This document shows, piece by piece, positions 36,151-50,100 of a stretch of DNA of 64,000 bases. Position numbers and translations under genes: made by a program. Numbering within the stretch: position 1 is the first letter of the stretch; each line of letters opens with the position of its first letter. The notes beneath the pieces are model-generated. The model saw nothing but the letters and a program-made list of their open reading frames with translations. It made no database searches and was not told the origin of the DNA. The DNA comes from Leuctra nigra (taxonomy: Eukaryota; Arthropoda; Insecta; Plecoptera; Leuctridae), in NCBI GenBank assembly GCA_934045905.1, contig OW203762.1, positions 43,611,411-43,675,410 on the forward strand, given 5' to 3'.

Positions 36151-37416
36151 ATGGATCGGAAGTCTTTCAACGTCACATTTCTTATCATCGTTACATGGGT
36201 GTACATCTTCAGTGCTCACGTGGACGCTGCTACAAGACGTAAGATAATTTACAATTAAAATAAAATAGTTGGCGATATTATAAACGAGATGTTATGGAAT
36301 TTTAATTTTTCGTGATCGGCGCAATATCTGTAAATGAAGCAAGTTAACAATTCAAGTAACTGCATTGATAATTTTATTTGATACAAAGTAATTTATGCAC
36401 GATCTTGTTTTTTGGCATTCAATTTTGTTTAATTGCTATCGCGCCACATTAATAGAAGCTATGGAGGTCGGTTGAAAACTGGTTGGAGTTCAGCGGCCCT
36501 TCCTACCTCACTCAACATTATTATTATGACGTCGATGTGTCGTGAAGACGAAGATGGTGTGTTGTGAAGCAATCGCACATCACCCATTATTTAGATCCTT
36601 CGCCTAAACTATCTGTGAGAATCTTGTAATTTATGACCGTTTGAAAAAATTGTTTAGTAGGTAGGTACCACCTACACATTTAGGCAGTCACAGTTTTCTC
36701 TGAAAATATGAAGAATGATTTGATTGTTGAAATTATAAATAATAAGTACAAAAAATAGAACAAGTGTAAGTACGATTTTTCAAATCATAAAAGCAAATAA
36801 AAGGTTACAAGTGGAAAAAGAGAGGTATTTTTAAAGTCGAAATAATATTATTCTTACAAAATATCTTATCTTTCACAATATTTAATCATGATTTAATATT
36901 TCATAATTGAACAACTATAATGTGTCACATTCCCATTTTTCATAAAATTTTGTATTTACACGACGCAACTTTCTGTCACAGAACTTAAAACATGTTCTAA
37001 TTTCCATTCAAGAAGTGTGGTACAGAAGTTGTACAAGAAGTTGCTCCGTGTAAATTGGGCTTAAAGAATAAAAGTAGCCCTGATTTTTAAGTATATTAAG
37101 CCTCAATATTTTTTGCAGGAGGTGAATCTAGAAGGCAAGGCGAATGTCCACTGTGTGATTCTTCAGTCTTCAGTTATTGCAACGACAAACTTCTACATGA
37201 CGCCTGCTGCTGTTTGGACCGTTACGGTAAGCAAGTGACTAACAATGCACAAAATGTTATCCTCAATAACTCCATTGGGTATTTAACAATTAATTTTGTG
37301 TTCTAGAACACAATCTACCGCCACACTGCCGGCTTGCAGACTGCCGGTTCCTTCATGCCAACACATGCGAAGAGCATGAGCTAATCACTGCTTGTTGCTG
37401 TAACAGAGTACTATGA
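36151..37416 (+). CDS. Small secreted cysteine-rich protein 3 (101 aa), two-module CCC type
   Basis: Exons 36151-36238, 37119-37226 and 37307-37416 join at phase-1 introns (donors GTAAGA and GTAAGC; acceptors TTTGCAG and TTCTAG) into 101 codons plus TGA. Residues 1-26 (MDRKSFNVTFLIIVTWVYIF) are a signal peptide. Module 1 is CPLC, SYC, ACCC; module 2 is HC, DC, TC, ACCC. The architecture, intron phases and cysteine order match cysteine-rich gene 2 upstream, so the two are tandem paralogs. The protein ends four residues after the last CCC. It converges on spn-E. No known function is assigned. Confidence 0.83.
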
Positions 37417-37590
37417 AGTCTTGCAAAAGCACTGTAATTTTTCAAGTGATATTACAGGCATTGAGGCTAAGGCATCAGAAGTGACATTTTCGTAAAACGA
37501 AGTTTTGAAAAAACTAATTTAGTAAAATCAGTAAAATATAAAAACTCACATTTTTCTTGTATATTACTGAGGGAACTTTAGTGGCAAAAA

Positions 37591-37596
37591 AATAAA
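37591..37596 (+). terminator. Poly(A) signal, cysteine-rich gene 3
   Basis: AATAAA on the plus strand, 175 nt after the stop at 37416. Confidence 0.55.
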
Positions 37597-37624
37597 TAAC
37601 CGTTATAATAAGAAATTATGACAC

Positions 37625-37630
37625 TTTATT
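37625..37630 (-). terminator. Poly(A) signal, spn-E
   Basis: TTTATT on the plus strand reads AATAAA on the minus strand, about 520 nt past the spn-E stop. It faces the opposite-strand signal of cysteine-rich gene 3 only 29 nt away. Confidence 0.55.
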
Positions 37631-38151
37631 TAGTAAACATTGACCTTACAAATTTCACAAAAATCTGAAAAATGTATTTTGTTCGGTAGGAACATTAATA
37701 ATAATTATTACAATGTCAGTGGTGAAATAGAAGTCAGTCAAAATACAAGAGATTACATCTTGTAAAACAATGCAAATTAGGAAATCATTACAAAAAAATG
37801 CCCATATGATTAAAGGCTTGATAACAATATTTGTTGAGTAATCCGTTAAATCATACAAATTGGAATAAAAATGTCAGAAAAATTAAAACTACAAAATTCT
37901 TCACATAAAAATATTCCAAATCATAAGCTGATTGAGCGTCTACTCTCACATTCAACCACTTTACGTGAACCAAGATTCTGAAGAACAACTGACATAATTG
38001 GACATGGTAACTTAATAGTACCTCTTTGTACGAAATAAACCATTCGACTTAACATGAAAATAATTAGGTATATAAAATAATAGATGATTAGCTTCTGGTT
38101 GAGAGTTAGCATGATGAACATAACAAGGAACATTTTCTCAAAAGCCAAGCT

Positions 38152-41100
38152 TTAGATAAGTCGAGCATCCGACAGTGTCTGCATACCGATTCGTACGCGG
38201 TAACTGTTTTCTCGGGTCATGTGTGCATGAGATGATAGATGCTCTTTCATAAAGGTGCCTGAAGGTGTTGTGTACCTGCACATCACACACGTTTTCCAAG
38301 CACCCATGTTTTCAGACCTAGGGATCAAAACATGATCATTAAATGTCGGACCATGCTGACATGTTCCCAATCCTTCATAATTTAAAACGATTCGATAATC
38401 AACAGGAATCTAAGCAAAAAATAATTAATCATCAACAAACCTCGAACTACACTCTAGAACTATTGTGCTATATTTCTTGAAAACACAAAACTAAATAAAA
38501 ATAAAAACACTAACATACAAAGCACTATTGACATACCTCTTGACTAGTAAACGCAACTCGTGTGCATTTTCTAAGTAATATTCAGTCGTCGTTCTCTCCT
38601 CCGGGGAAATATCCAAGACAACTCCCCAGTGAAGTTGGAACACCCCACGCCTCTCATTCATAGCCAGCATTCCAGGATCTTTGAAAGGATTGAGGAGGTT
38701 CTTCTGTTCAATCAAGTTCCACACGTTCGGTTGCAGTGGCATAGACAGGTCCTGAGATTTGCGCTGGACCCGAAGAAGTCTGCCGAAAGAAAACATATGA
38801 GGCAAGGGACAAGCGTTAACTTAATTAGCGAGCGTTTCTACGGGACTCTTATGCCACTTTCTCTGGTTTTTTTTTTTTTTTTTTTTGTCCATCGCATATT
38901 GGAAGCACCGATTGACCAATCAAACTGAAATTTTGAAAGTACACTAATATCATTCTAGAATAGGCTGTTATTGTTTTTGAGCAATATTCAAATAAAAAAG
39001 TTGATTATTTTTATTAGGACCCTTGCCGCACGGCACCCTGCTGAGTGACCCAAGTCGCATCGTCGCATCCTGTCCACCCCACCCCTCCACTAATGACCCA
39101 GCCAGCCCCTAACCATTAAGAAAAAGGTTGTTTTTTCTTTCATTCAAATGAGAGAGGGGTCAATAATTTGCAAACTTTTTGAAGTGATACGATTTTGATA
39201 TTTCTTGAATTTCGGTAAATCTTTGCCAGAGTAATATATTTGTTAAAAAGTTACAATTTATTTCAAGCTGCATTATATTAGAGGTATAGCGCGTATCGGC
39301 GCTCGCTTATCAACGCGTTACAATGAGCGTTTTCCTAGTCTAGGTGTTAGTCCTAGAATATTGAGAACTAAGAAAAACTCACAAAAAGAACAGTCATTTT
39401 AGTGGATAAACATAATTTTTTTACTAATGAGAAAACATTTTACTGCCTCTGTTTTTAGAGCTAATTATGATAGCTGGATTCAATTTTACATCAATGGAAG
39501 AAATACCTAACTTACGTCAATATTATGTCTTTGACATTTGTCTTGGACTGAAGCATAGTTGTTGGATCGGCCCTGAACACATCGGCATTGCCATCTTCGT
39601 TGACGAAGCACCTGTTCATCCAGAAGCGCAAAGAGTTGATGAGTTCCATGTCAGTGGAATTGAGCTGTGTGTCAAAAACAATTTCCATGTCGTTTTCCGC
39701 ATAGGCAGGTAAGCCCCTCTCTTGGTTGAATCCGAGGCCACACAGTGCTCCGGTGTAGAGCGTTCGTTGACGGTTCACCCTGTAACATCCCATTCTGCAT
39801 AAGACTCGTGTCACATTGACAACATCACAATATAAACTGTAATGTAGTGTAATGTAAATAGTGCCTACCACAAAAAAGCATTCTAATAAATTATAGAACT
39901 AGTATTAAATACTCCTTGTTTAGGTATTTCAAATCTATTTGATTTGGACTAGGTATATAAAACACATGGTTCAAAGAAATCAACTGAAAATAATTTTATG
40001 TTGAAAGTACTAAAACTATGAAGTCTGTAATCCATCCTAAATGTCATCAGGACGCAAGGAACACATAAACACATTGTTCTTCTCTGACAAGTCCCAATAG
40101 ACCAGAGCCTAACTTAACGCTGAAAAGTACCAAACATCTGTAGTCGTCAGTAACAAAGTTGACAATATTCTCAAACGAGGGATCAACAATGTGTGTCTCA
40201 TCTCTACATCCTGGACATAGTACATCCTGTTGGCAACTATAAACTATAGTGACAAAGAGAGATTAGCTGCTATTTATTATAATTACTCTGGGAAGCGGAA
40301 GGAACGGAGGAACGGGAAACGGAGAGAGTTGGTACCCAGCAGAGGATGTACGAGCAAGACTGGAGAAGTGGGAAGAAGTGGAGGAAGAGAGATGATGGGA
40401 AGACAAAGAGAAGTGGAAGAAGCTGATGATGAAGAAAGAAGAATAGTAAGATCCCATCCTGGCCAGATAGATTTAGTGTCCTACAGGCCCTAACAACACC
40501 CCGACCCAATTTCTGAACTGGTAGGTAGTAGATGGACTATGTTATTATTTTATTAGGTACTTTATTTAAGACGGCTGGGTAGTGAGTTTGACCTTGAAGA
40601 GTTTTTTAATTGATTTTTGTCAATATCTTTTACCAATGTAATTGTTAACAAAATAAGGCTTTGTACGAGTATTCAGAACAGTTCAATGAAAATAATTCCA
40701 TAGCTTGTACATAATGGTTTATTAGATTTACTTTGTCCTGTACAGACGTTTAGTGCCCGAAAAATTAGTAAAATTATGGCACTAAACATCTGTTGGACGA
40801 AATAAAACTAATAACAAATTCCAAACAATGAAATTATTTTCATTGAACTGTTCTGAATACTCGTACAAAGCCCTATTTTGTTAACAATTACAATAGTAAA
40901 ATATATTGATAAAATTCGATTAAAAAACTCTTCAAGGCCACGCTCACTATTCAGCCCTCTTAATAGGCATCTCTTATTGTAAATGTTGCAATGTTCTCCT
41001 CAATCATCAAGTGTTGCAACTGCTAATGACTTTGGCTCACCTGAACTCAACTCGTGGTGCGAACAAGAGGCACATGAGCGCGGGGAAGCCGTGCAAGTTG

Positions 41101-44100
41101 GGCATGAGCGTGGTGTGTCGCAGCGTTATGCGGTTGCCGGCGGCATTCTCCCCAATGCTAGCCGCAACGATGAGACGCTCGTGGCGGTCGTGAGGGTCTG
41201 TGTCGAGCAGGACGGAGTTCACGGACATCATGTCGATGACCACCTCGCGACGCACCCCTCCGCGTGTCATCGAGTACACCTGCACACCATCATTCAAATC
41301 AGGAGCACATGTAGTTAGAATAAAGAAAAGCAGAGACAACGCCAGGAACTTTAGCTTATTTGGGCAGCGAAGGGTGTGTAATTACTTTGGGTGGGCACTG
41401 TTCCCTGAGCATAGCACACTGTTTAAGTACACACCTTCATCTCAAGTGGGCTGGTGGGGCCGCGTAGAAATGTTCTTAAGTGACACTCTTCTTCTGAAGG
41501 AGACGGAAGGTCTAGCTGCTTTATAAACTTGGGTTCTTCAGGCAGCTCTGTTTCATCGTTTGTACTGTTGACAGAACGTTCACGGAATTCCCGGTTTCTC
41601 TGCGACACAAACGAAGAACACATAAACATGTATGTCATAGTTAAGGGTTATCATCACCGAAGCATTGCATATTAAGTATGGGTGTGCAAATATTCGAAAA
41701 TATTTGATTTGAATATTCAATTTGATACAGGAAAAAATTAGAAATTTCGAATAGTTCATTCATAAATGTTAATTTTATCTGGTGAAAAGCGTTTTGTCAT
41801 TATTATTTGCGTTGCTATTTACAAATTTATAATAAAATATTTTAACCATCCTACATTCTTGATTTTGAAGAGTTTTGTAGCTAATTATTTGATTTATTTT
41901 ATAATGTAAACTCGAACAAATAATAAAAGGTATTTTATTTGAAAGAAAAGGATTGTCTGATCAAGGTTTGATGACATCATCCCATGTAGTAATATGTGCG
42001 CTAACGCATCATCTAACTCTACTAGAGGTGAGCTCTGATTTCATTGATAATAACAAGGATTGATTGTTATTGACCAGCACCAGACCAATCCGTTTTTTCA
42101 AATACTGTTTTTAATTTGTTTGAGTGTACAACTTTGTATATAAGTTCTCCAACTAGATTCGATTCGATATTCGCAACTCACCTTGGACAAGTAACTCTCT
42201 TCTGCATACTCCCCGTAACCTTGGGCAATGAGATTCTTAGCAACGCTTTTCTCCTGTGTCTGCGAGCCCACACGGCGTTTCAAAGCCTGCAGATCCAGGG
42301 ACACAACCCCTTGGACAATCGAGTAGACAGTGCCGTACAGATCGGCATCGCTGGTGAGGTTATCGAAGGCCTTCTGTGCCTCGTTTGTCCACAGGCCTGT
42401 TTGGTTTTTCATGATAGACGGCGAGATGTTGGAGAGAACACACTCGAAAGCTAGAGGTTCGATATCCATCATCTCTTTGGAAACAGAGGGGTGGAATTCA
42501 CCAATGCTCTTTGCCAACACTTGCTGCGAGTTGCCAAAGTCAATGAAATGCACCTGGAAGATTATTTTAATCACAAGAATTCAGTAGAATCTACCCTTTT
42601 TCTTATAATAATCAAGTTACTACCTACAACACATGCTAAGTATAATTATTAATTAGGTAGGTACAGTGAGCGTCAAAAGGAGCCAGTCAGCGGGTGTCAA
42701 CTTGATCAAATATTGGTAGTCATTGTTCATCCATCACCATTGAATCATTTCCCATGTACAAGGAAGTAGAGACACATTTCTTATGAAAGTACGGACCTAC
42801 ATGGAAATTCGTATGAGTCGTCTACACTCATAAGAGGGAGAGAAGTAGTTCATAAATTAACCATGATCGACTTGTACCCGAAACTCAATTTTTTTTCAAA
42901 TATATTACCAATTTTACCAGTTTTTGGTAAAATTACCACTTTTTAAATGGTAAAAAATGGTAATTTTACATCTCTAGTTATGCAACACAACTGCTCTCGA
43001 TGCAATACGGGTAGCTTAGTCTGGTCTGCGAAAGTAATGAACGTGGCTGTAGTACATGGGTACCTAGTGTTTATAAATAATATCCCAAATATCCCAAATA
43101 TGTTATGAAGGTAGAAAGTAAAGTTCCACGTCAATCACCAACGACTACAAACTCGAAACAACTTAAATCTATGAAACTAATGCATGTCTGGACCCTATTG
43201 TCAAGGATGAAGCAAAGATAATTAAAGCAAGAAGATGTTTCATGTAATGTTAAAATCTGTCTGTGAGAATTTGCGGAAAAAAACAGAGTCCCATGTCTCA
43301 TAATAAACCTCACCAATAGATGTCTCTGTGTTTGGGGATCATTCTGGCAGCACTGCATTTCAAGATTTCAAGGTGCATAGACTGTTTTTAACTATCTCTA
43401 CCAGCATTTTCTTATGAAATATTCTATGGCCAGCTAAAATTAAAAATAGCAAACAAAAGTTTCTTTGCCATGAAAACTTAGGTTTTATTTAATTTCTCTC
43501 TCAATACATAACGAAATGACAGGAGATCAATTGCACTTTATTCAGCTCGAAATTGTGTACATTAAAAGTTACATTTAATGAGTAAATGCCGATTACCAGA
43601 GCCATGGAACTTGAAGCAACTTCAGAACCAGCTTGGACTTTTCAAGGTAAACTGTGAATTGTATTAGATAGACATTGCAACATTGTATTTGAGGGTTTTG
43701 AAGTCCAATAACATAAGTGGGAGAGAGACAGACATATATGAATCAGAGACATCTATTGGTGAGGTTTATTATAAGACATGGGACTTTGATTTTTTTCACA
43801 AATTCTCACAGAGAGATTTTAACATTACATGAAACATCTTCCTGCTTGATGAAGTCTCATTACGATGTCAAGACTCAAGATACAAACATTTCTGTTATGG
43901 AAGTCATGCATAGACATGACATGACATAGTCATGAGCTCATGACCTACCTCATACTTGTTTCGATTTGATGTGATGCGCGCACGGAAGTATTCGGACTTG
44001 AAGTCAGGGTCGTCGTACAGCACTGGATACACATTGCCGACGACAGGTTTGTGTGTCAGAGGCACCACACATGTGGGGTCCTTAAGCTTCTTTTGTATCC

Positions 44101-47100
44101 ATTCTATGTTCCTTAACGAGTCTCCAGTAGACTTATTCCGAGCCCAGAAGTGTCCCGCATCCACTTTCTGAACAAAGAAGTCAATATCTTAGTACATCTA
44201 TGTGACAGACAGGTGCCAGGCACACCCGCGGTCAGAAAAATTGACGGTAAACTGCTAAGTTGGAGCTCCAATGGCAATTACCGTCAATATAGTATGCTGA
44301 ATGGGAAAATAATTATTATGTACGAGATGGTTGGAAATCAAACCCTCCATGCTCGGAATTGGTGTTTACCTTTGTGTTTTTGTCTAGATAATCAAGTTTT
44401 GTAAAACGAATTAAAGAAATTTGCAAGCAATTTATGTGACTGCAGGTGATACATTTTGAAAATTAAAATAAGGAATGTAAAAATAAATCAATAAATTATG
44501 CTTGTATCAACACCTAAGCTCATCTTTAGTTTGTGGACACACATATTGATGGATGACAACAGTAAAAACTAAAAAGTATTGTTCTCTTTCTCAATACATA
44601 CCAGGTGCCAAATGAATGAATGTTAATATAATAATAATAACAAAGGCCAAAGCTGAACTCACATAAGTAATGTCAATCTCCATGTGGCTCTCTAGCTTTG
44701 ACTTCTTGGGGAGCTCCAGAGTATTCAGTGGAACTGGTTTACGATTGAAGACCCAAGACTCGTTGCTGTTGTCTTCTAGCCCCAATTCCCTTGCACGCCG
44801 CCAGGCATCTGCTGAGCTGCAATCGGGCAGAGTTGGATTTACGAGAATGACCCACTTGACTTGCCCACTTGGCACTTGACTTGCCTCACATCAGATGGAC
44901 AAACATCAGATCAGACATTAGCATTAGAATTTATAACAATTACGACTTGATAAGTTATGAACTTATGAGTGAATAGGAGTGATATCATCTGGAAACACTG
45001 TACCTAAGTAGTAGATATTTATTGAAATGCTGGGATAAATGTTAAAAGCAAACTCACCGAAGCATCGGAATCATGACGGGCAAATTCAACTGGCGCATCT
45101 TGACGGCTCGGTACACACCCATCACAACCTTGCCTGGGATATTAGGCTTGAATTCCTTCTGTTCCGAGACACGGATTCCAGGTTCATCACTCTCGGCAAA
45201 CTGAACATAGGCTTTGCTACAGAAACACACGAGGAAACAAATTTAATTTATTTGGAATGTTTGTCCTGTGTGCGTCAAAGAAATTGGTAAGATAGATAAA
45301 CCCAGTTGTTTACCATTCACAGGGATTAAAAATCAATATGGATCAAAGCGAGAGAGAGCTCTGCTATTCTCTGCAGAGGGAGAGAATACCGCGTCGGGAG
45401 TTCGAAGCTGCGAGAAGTGATAAAAGGAGAGTGGGAAGACCGAGGGAAAAGTGGAGAGAGCTGGTAGCAGAAGATGTACAAGAGAGACTGGAGAAGTGGG
45501 AAGAAGTGGAGGAAGGAAGGTGGTGGGAAGACAGGAAGAAATGGAAAAAACTGGTAGAGAAGAAGAACGAAGAGGAAGAGCCAAGCCTGGCCAGCTAGCT
45601 TAGGAGTCCGGGCCCTAGTAAATGGTGGCCTCGCCACCCCCCGACCCAACTTTTGGAACCGGGAGGAAGATTATTATTATTATGGATCAAAGGGGTTGAA
45701 ATAGTCTTATTGAAATGGGATTTTGTAACTTTTACACAATCAGCATTTAGCTGATTACATAATATACTACAAGACATTATGGTTTAGTGTACTGATTTAC
45801 CTTGAACCATCATAAGACACCATCATCTCGTGTGCACAATCCTTCAGAATCGACTTGATTGTCTGATTATACAGCTCCTTGGGTTGGTCAGTTGGCAGAC
45901 CTCCAAAGTAAACCGTTGTGTAAGGGCTTAGTCCATTGAGAGTCTTGACAGCGTTGAGCTCATCGACTTGGCCCCCTTGTTCACCACGGCCACAGTAGTT
46001 GGGATAAAACGCTCCGGCCAGTACCACCTGCACGAACAAGAGAACTTTCTCATGCCTCACCCCTACCTCAAACGCGAACGTTTTCAAAATGCCGATTTCA
46101 AGATTGGGGTCCTGAAGAGGCTAGACCCACACTTCCCCCACCCCACCACAAGGAAAGAGTGTCAACTACAAGATTTTTGCAGTCTCGAAATGGGCAAAAG
46201 GAAACGCCCTAAAATGGCAAAAATGGCACTAGCTCACCCAAATTAAGACATAATTGTAACCATTTTTGAAGATCACAAACACGGCTGATGTTCAATATAC
46301 CTTTAATATGAGAGGACCTTCGGTCGGGGCCCACTTGATCCTGGCATTGCCGCGGGGCTCCTGAATTCCAGCCTTGTCCAGGCGCCGCGTCAGATCTTGC
46401 ACCAGCTCGTGGACCTCGTGCATGGCTCGGATCTCAATCAAGTTGCGCTCGGCCCATTGCTTCTCCCCATCACCAGCAGACCGGCGGAAGTAACTGTTGT
46501 TCGTTAGAAAAATCCAGGTCTAGGAACAAATGTGAAGTGAGATCCCCTATCAGGATTCCGATGAAGTTGATAGCATCCTCTCACACATGGCCTGTACCTA
46601 CTACTCAAGTCTGCTCAACTAAAGATTACATGTTTCGTCACACACTGGCAAGTTGAGAAAATGAGTAAGTACTTTTCATAAATAGGAAACCAGTAAAAAA
46701 TAAAAAATAAATAAAATATTAGCAGTCATAGCCAAATTGAAAACAACCAAATCTTCCTGGGTGGGGTAATTTGTGAACTAAATATTTAAAATACTAAAAA
46801 TTGGACTAAATTGGTGGCACAGCCATTAGATACCTCAAAATTATTGAAACAGTTGAATTAAATCCAAAAGTTAGTTAAATCCAGCTCAATTTAACTTCGG
46901 TAATACCGGACCTAAGTTAATGGGAGTGCTTATAAAGGGTGGTGCAAAAAAAATTGCCCATGTTTGAGGAGAGAACTACAACAGAACTATAAAAAATAAA
47001 GAGCTGAACTTTCACACATTATAGAACAAGTATGAAAATTTGACGTGTGCTATTTTCAGAAATGTTTAATTATTGAGAAAAAAAGTTACAAACATTTGAA

Positions 47101-50100
47101 TTAGGACTTTGAAAAAAAGTTTATACCAGTGTACCAGTGAACAGAAGTTTAACAGCACTGCAAACTGCAAACAAAAATAACTAAATTTGTTCTCACAGAT
47201 TCAGAAATCTATTACATGGAATCATCGTTTGCACATAATCCACAAGAAAAATGGTGGACCAAACAACAAAAATCGCCTAATTCCCATGAAGTAACTCCAA
47301 ATCAATTCTTCAAACAAGTTAATTATATTCCGTTCGGTATATTTCGCTTTCAATTGTAAATTCAATCATTACTAACTTTTTTCCTAGTCAACAAAAATGT
47401 TTGAAACTTTCACACATTACATTTTGGTATATTTTCTAACCTGGGTACAAATTTCAGAACCTAGTATCTTTAATAGTGTCGATATAGAGACCTCTCAAAG
47501 AGACAATTTCTTTTGCGCCACCCGGTATATCCCTTTCACTTGCTCACTTTACCCATTGGTAGAGCCCCGTGAAAGTGGTTTTATTTTTTAACAAATTTCG
47601 TTTTGAAAATAAGAAATTTCGCATTTTGGCGGTGTTATTCCAATAACCCTCTATTTTGTTACCACAACCCTGAAAAATAAAAATAGTGTAGGAATTTGGC
47701 CTAAAATTTATGTCACTAAGGTCTATTCGCACAATTAAGATCAGCTCTGCACTCTAGTGGTAGAGATGTGGTACTAGAGGAAGGGTGCACGCATTCAATT
47801 CTTCATAAGGAACGTGTAGAGTTTGTATACCTCTGCTTCATACACTATTAAACATAGAACTCTGAAAAAAGTAACGAGTATTGAAAAGATTATGCTTTAT
47901 CGATCTGTCACCTCAAAATGTTTCTCCGAGGTTAAATTGCAGCGTAATAATCGTTCAAACATGTAATGCATCAGCCAATCAGAGGACAGGAAATGGTTCA
48001 ACAGACCTATCAGGCTACAGTATAAGCCGTATTTGCTTCATACGGAAAGTTATTTTATAATTATTTAGACACAATAAATACATTTCTGAGGTGACAGATC
48101 GATAAGGCATGATCTTTTCTATACTCCTCACAATTTTTATGGTTCTATGTTAAATAATGTATGAAGTAGAGGTATCCAAACTCTACAGAAACATTATGGA
48201 GAATTGAATGCGTACACCCTTCCTCAAGTACACATTTGTATCACCAGAGTGCAGAGCGGAAGCTTGATTTAGCGAATAAGGAAGTATAGGTTCAAGTAAG
48301 TAAAATATACTGGTCAGGACTCAGGATACTAATTGCATTAGGAGTAGGAAACCATTTTTTCTATTTTTCCTTGTTGCATTTATAAGGTTATTTTGGAAAT
48401 ATAATAAATTGGAAATATAATATATTGGAATATTTTGGGATAATTTTGTTATTATGGCGCGATTTTGCGCTTATTTCGCAGTAAAACGACCTATTTCGTT
48501 TTTATTGTTGATTTTTCTTCAATTTCGTTTTATTTCGCGAATAAATTCTTACATATTTGAACTTCAAATTACATAACTCCTGCACATTGAGCAAAAATAT
48601 GGTTATCTGAACAACTTTGATTATTATCGCGATATCGCGCCTCGCGAAATATACGTGGCTCTACCCATTGGCATATGATTTGCAAAGATAAAAACTATAA
48701 CTAATCTGGAAATTGGGAGTTAATTTTCAAGGTGTATGTATATAGAACTCCCTATGAATCATAAAAATTGTCATAAAAGATATAAATCTTGATACTTCAT
48801 CCTGAATTTTTCATTACAAGTTAGGACAATCTGGCAAGATAAGATATCCTCGTCAAACTACAGATTGCAACCACAAATATGGTGAGTTGTGTTCGTCAAA
48901 ATACGCCAAGGGATCAGGGATCATTAAAGTTAAACGGACCGTGTGGTCAGTCAAGTTTCTTATATTCTAACACGGATAATCATTTAATGTAGCGTCATAA
49001 CATACTATAAATTCAAGTGAGTATCTGAGTGGGGTACAACCAAGGAGGTCCTAAATATAGATTATATTATAACCTCCTTGGTTATAACTTTAACTACATC
49101 CATTCACACTGGTACATATAAAAATCTTACTTTGTATGCATTGAGGAAGCTGATAGGATCGCTGGTTGAGCCATTTGCCCATGAAAGACGGTTGTGATAG
49201 GCAGAGAGCGGCTTTCGAAACGGATTGCTGAACATGCTTTTCATTGTCATGGCTGCACCCATGATGATGCAATCGTTGAGACAACTGAACACGTGTCCAA
49301 GCATGATCAGCTTGGCAATGGATGGGTCCACCGGTAGCTGTGACATCATTCTTCCGAGGAAAGTCAGATCTCCATCTTTCCAAGAATGCACTCCATTTAC
49401 CGTTGGTAGTAAAGCGCCTTTCTACAGGAGAAATGCCCAACATGTAACTACTTCTCTATAACAACACAGATTGTTTTAACAAACCACTAATAACTAATGG
49501 AGCATAATACCGAGCCTCACTAAGAAGACGAGGTGAAAATAAAACAGAAAATGAATGTTTTTCTCTAAAAGCTCTTTCCTGTTGCTCTAATAATGTCTGT
49601 TCATTTCATTTACATTTTTGTTATGCCGTGTGTCAACACGGCATAATAACTAAAAGTGAGATCTTTATGTAAATGTATGTAATTTACATTGTTAGGCAGA
49701 ATTTATTTTTGGTAATGTCCCAACCAATAAATTACTACAATAAGCATTTTTAATATTACCAAATGTTACCTACATTTCCGGTTTCACATTATTATAAATA
49801 ATATAATGGCTCTCCACTGTAGCACTACCTCAAATTGCTAAATCTTACTATCAAGCTACACTCATAGTATCACTTTAAACTCGTTCTTTTCTGCAAGTCC
49901 AGTCCAACTACAAAATTGGCCAAAAGTGAAATTTTCTAACCCAAAAAATTGGGCCAGCAGTTCTCTTCCTCAGAAATAGAAGGCTCAAAGCAAAGTCCAT
50001 TATCTCAATTTCGAGTTCCACTTTTGGAACCATGTAATCAAGCTCTTTCAGTTTGACTGGACCAACAATTACAGCTCTGTACCAGTATTGAGGTCTGCTC

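Noticed and set aside
38537..38779. Exon 20 of spn-E ending at the GTATGT donor (38536)
   Set aside because: Joining to the last exon from there gives an immediate frameshift and stop; the GTTAGT donor 22 nt further on keeps the frame.
40983..41526. Plus-strand ORFs of 100-111 codons opposite spn-E exons 17-18
   Set aside because: They are antisense shadows of coding exons with no independent evidence.
45326..45649. Minus-strand 107-codon ORF rich in Pro, Phe and Ser
   Set aside because: Antisense of the truncated LINE, whose purine-rich plus strand makes the complement look proline-rich.
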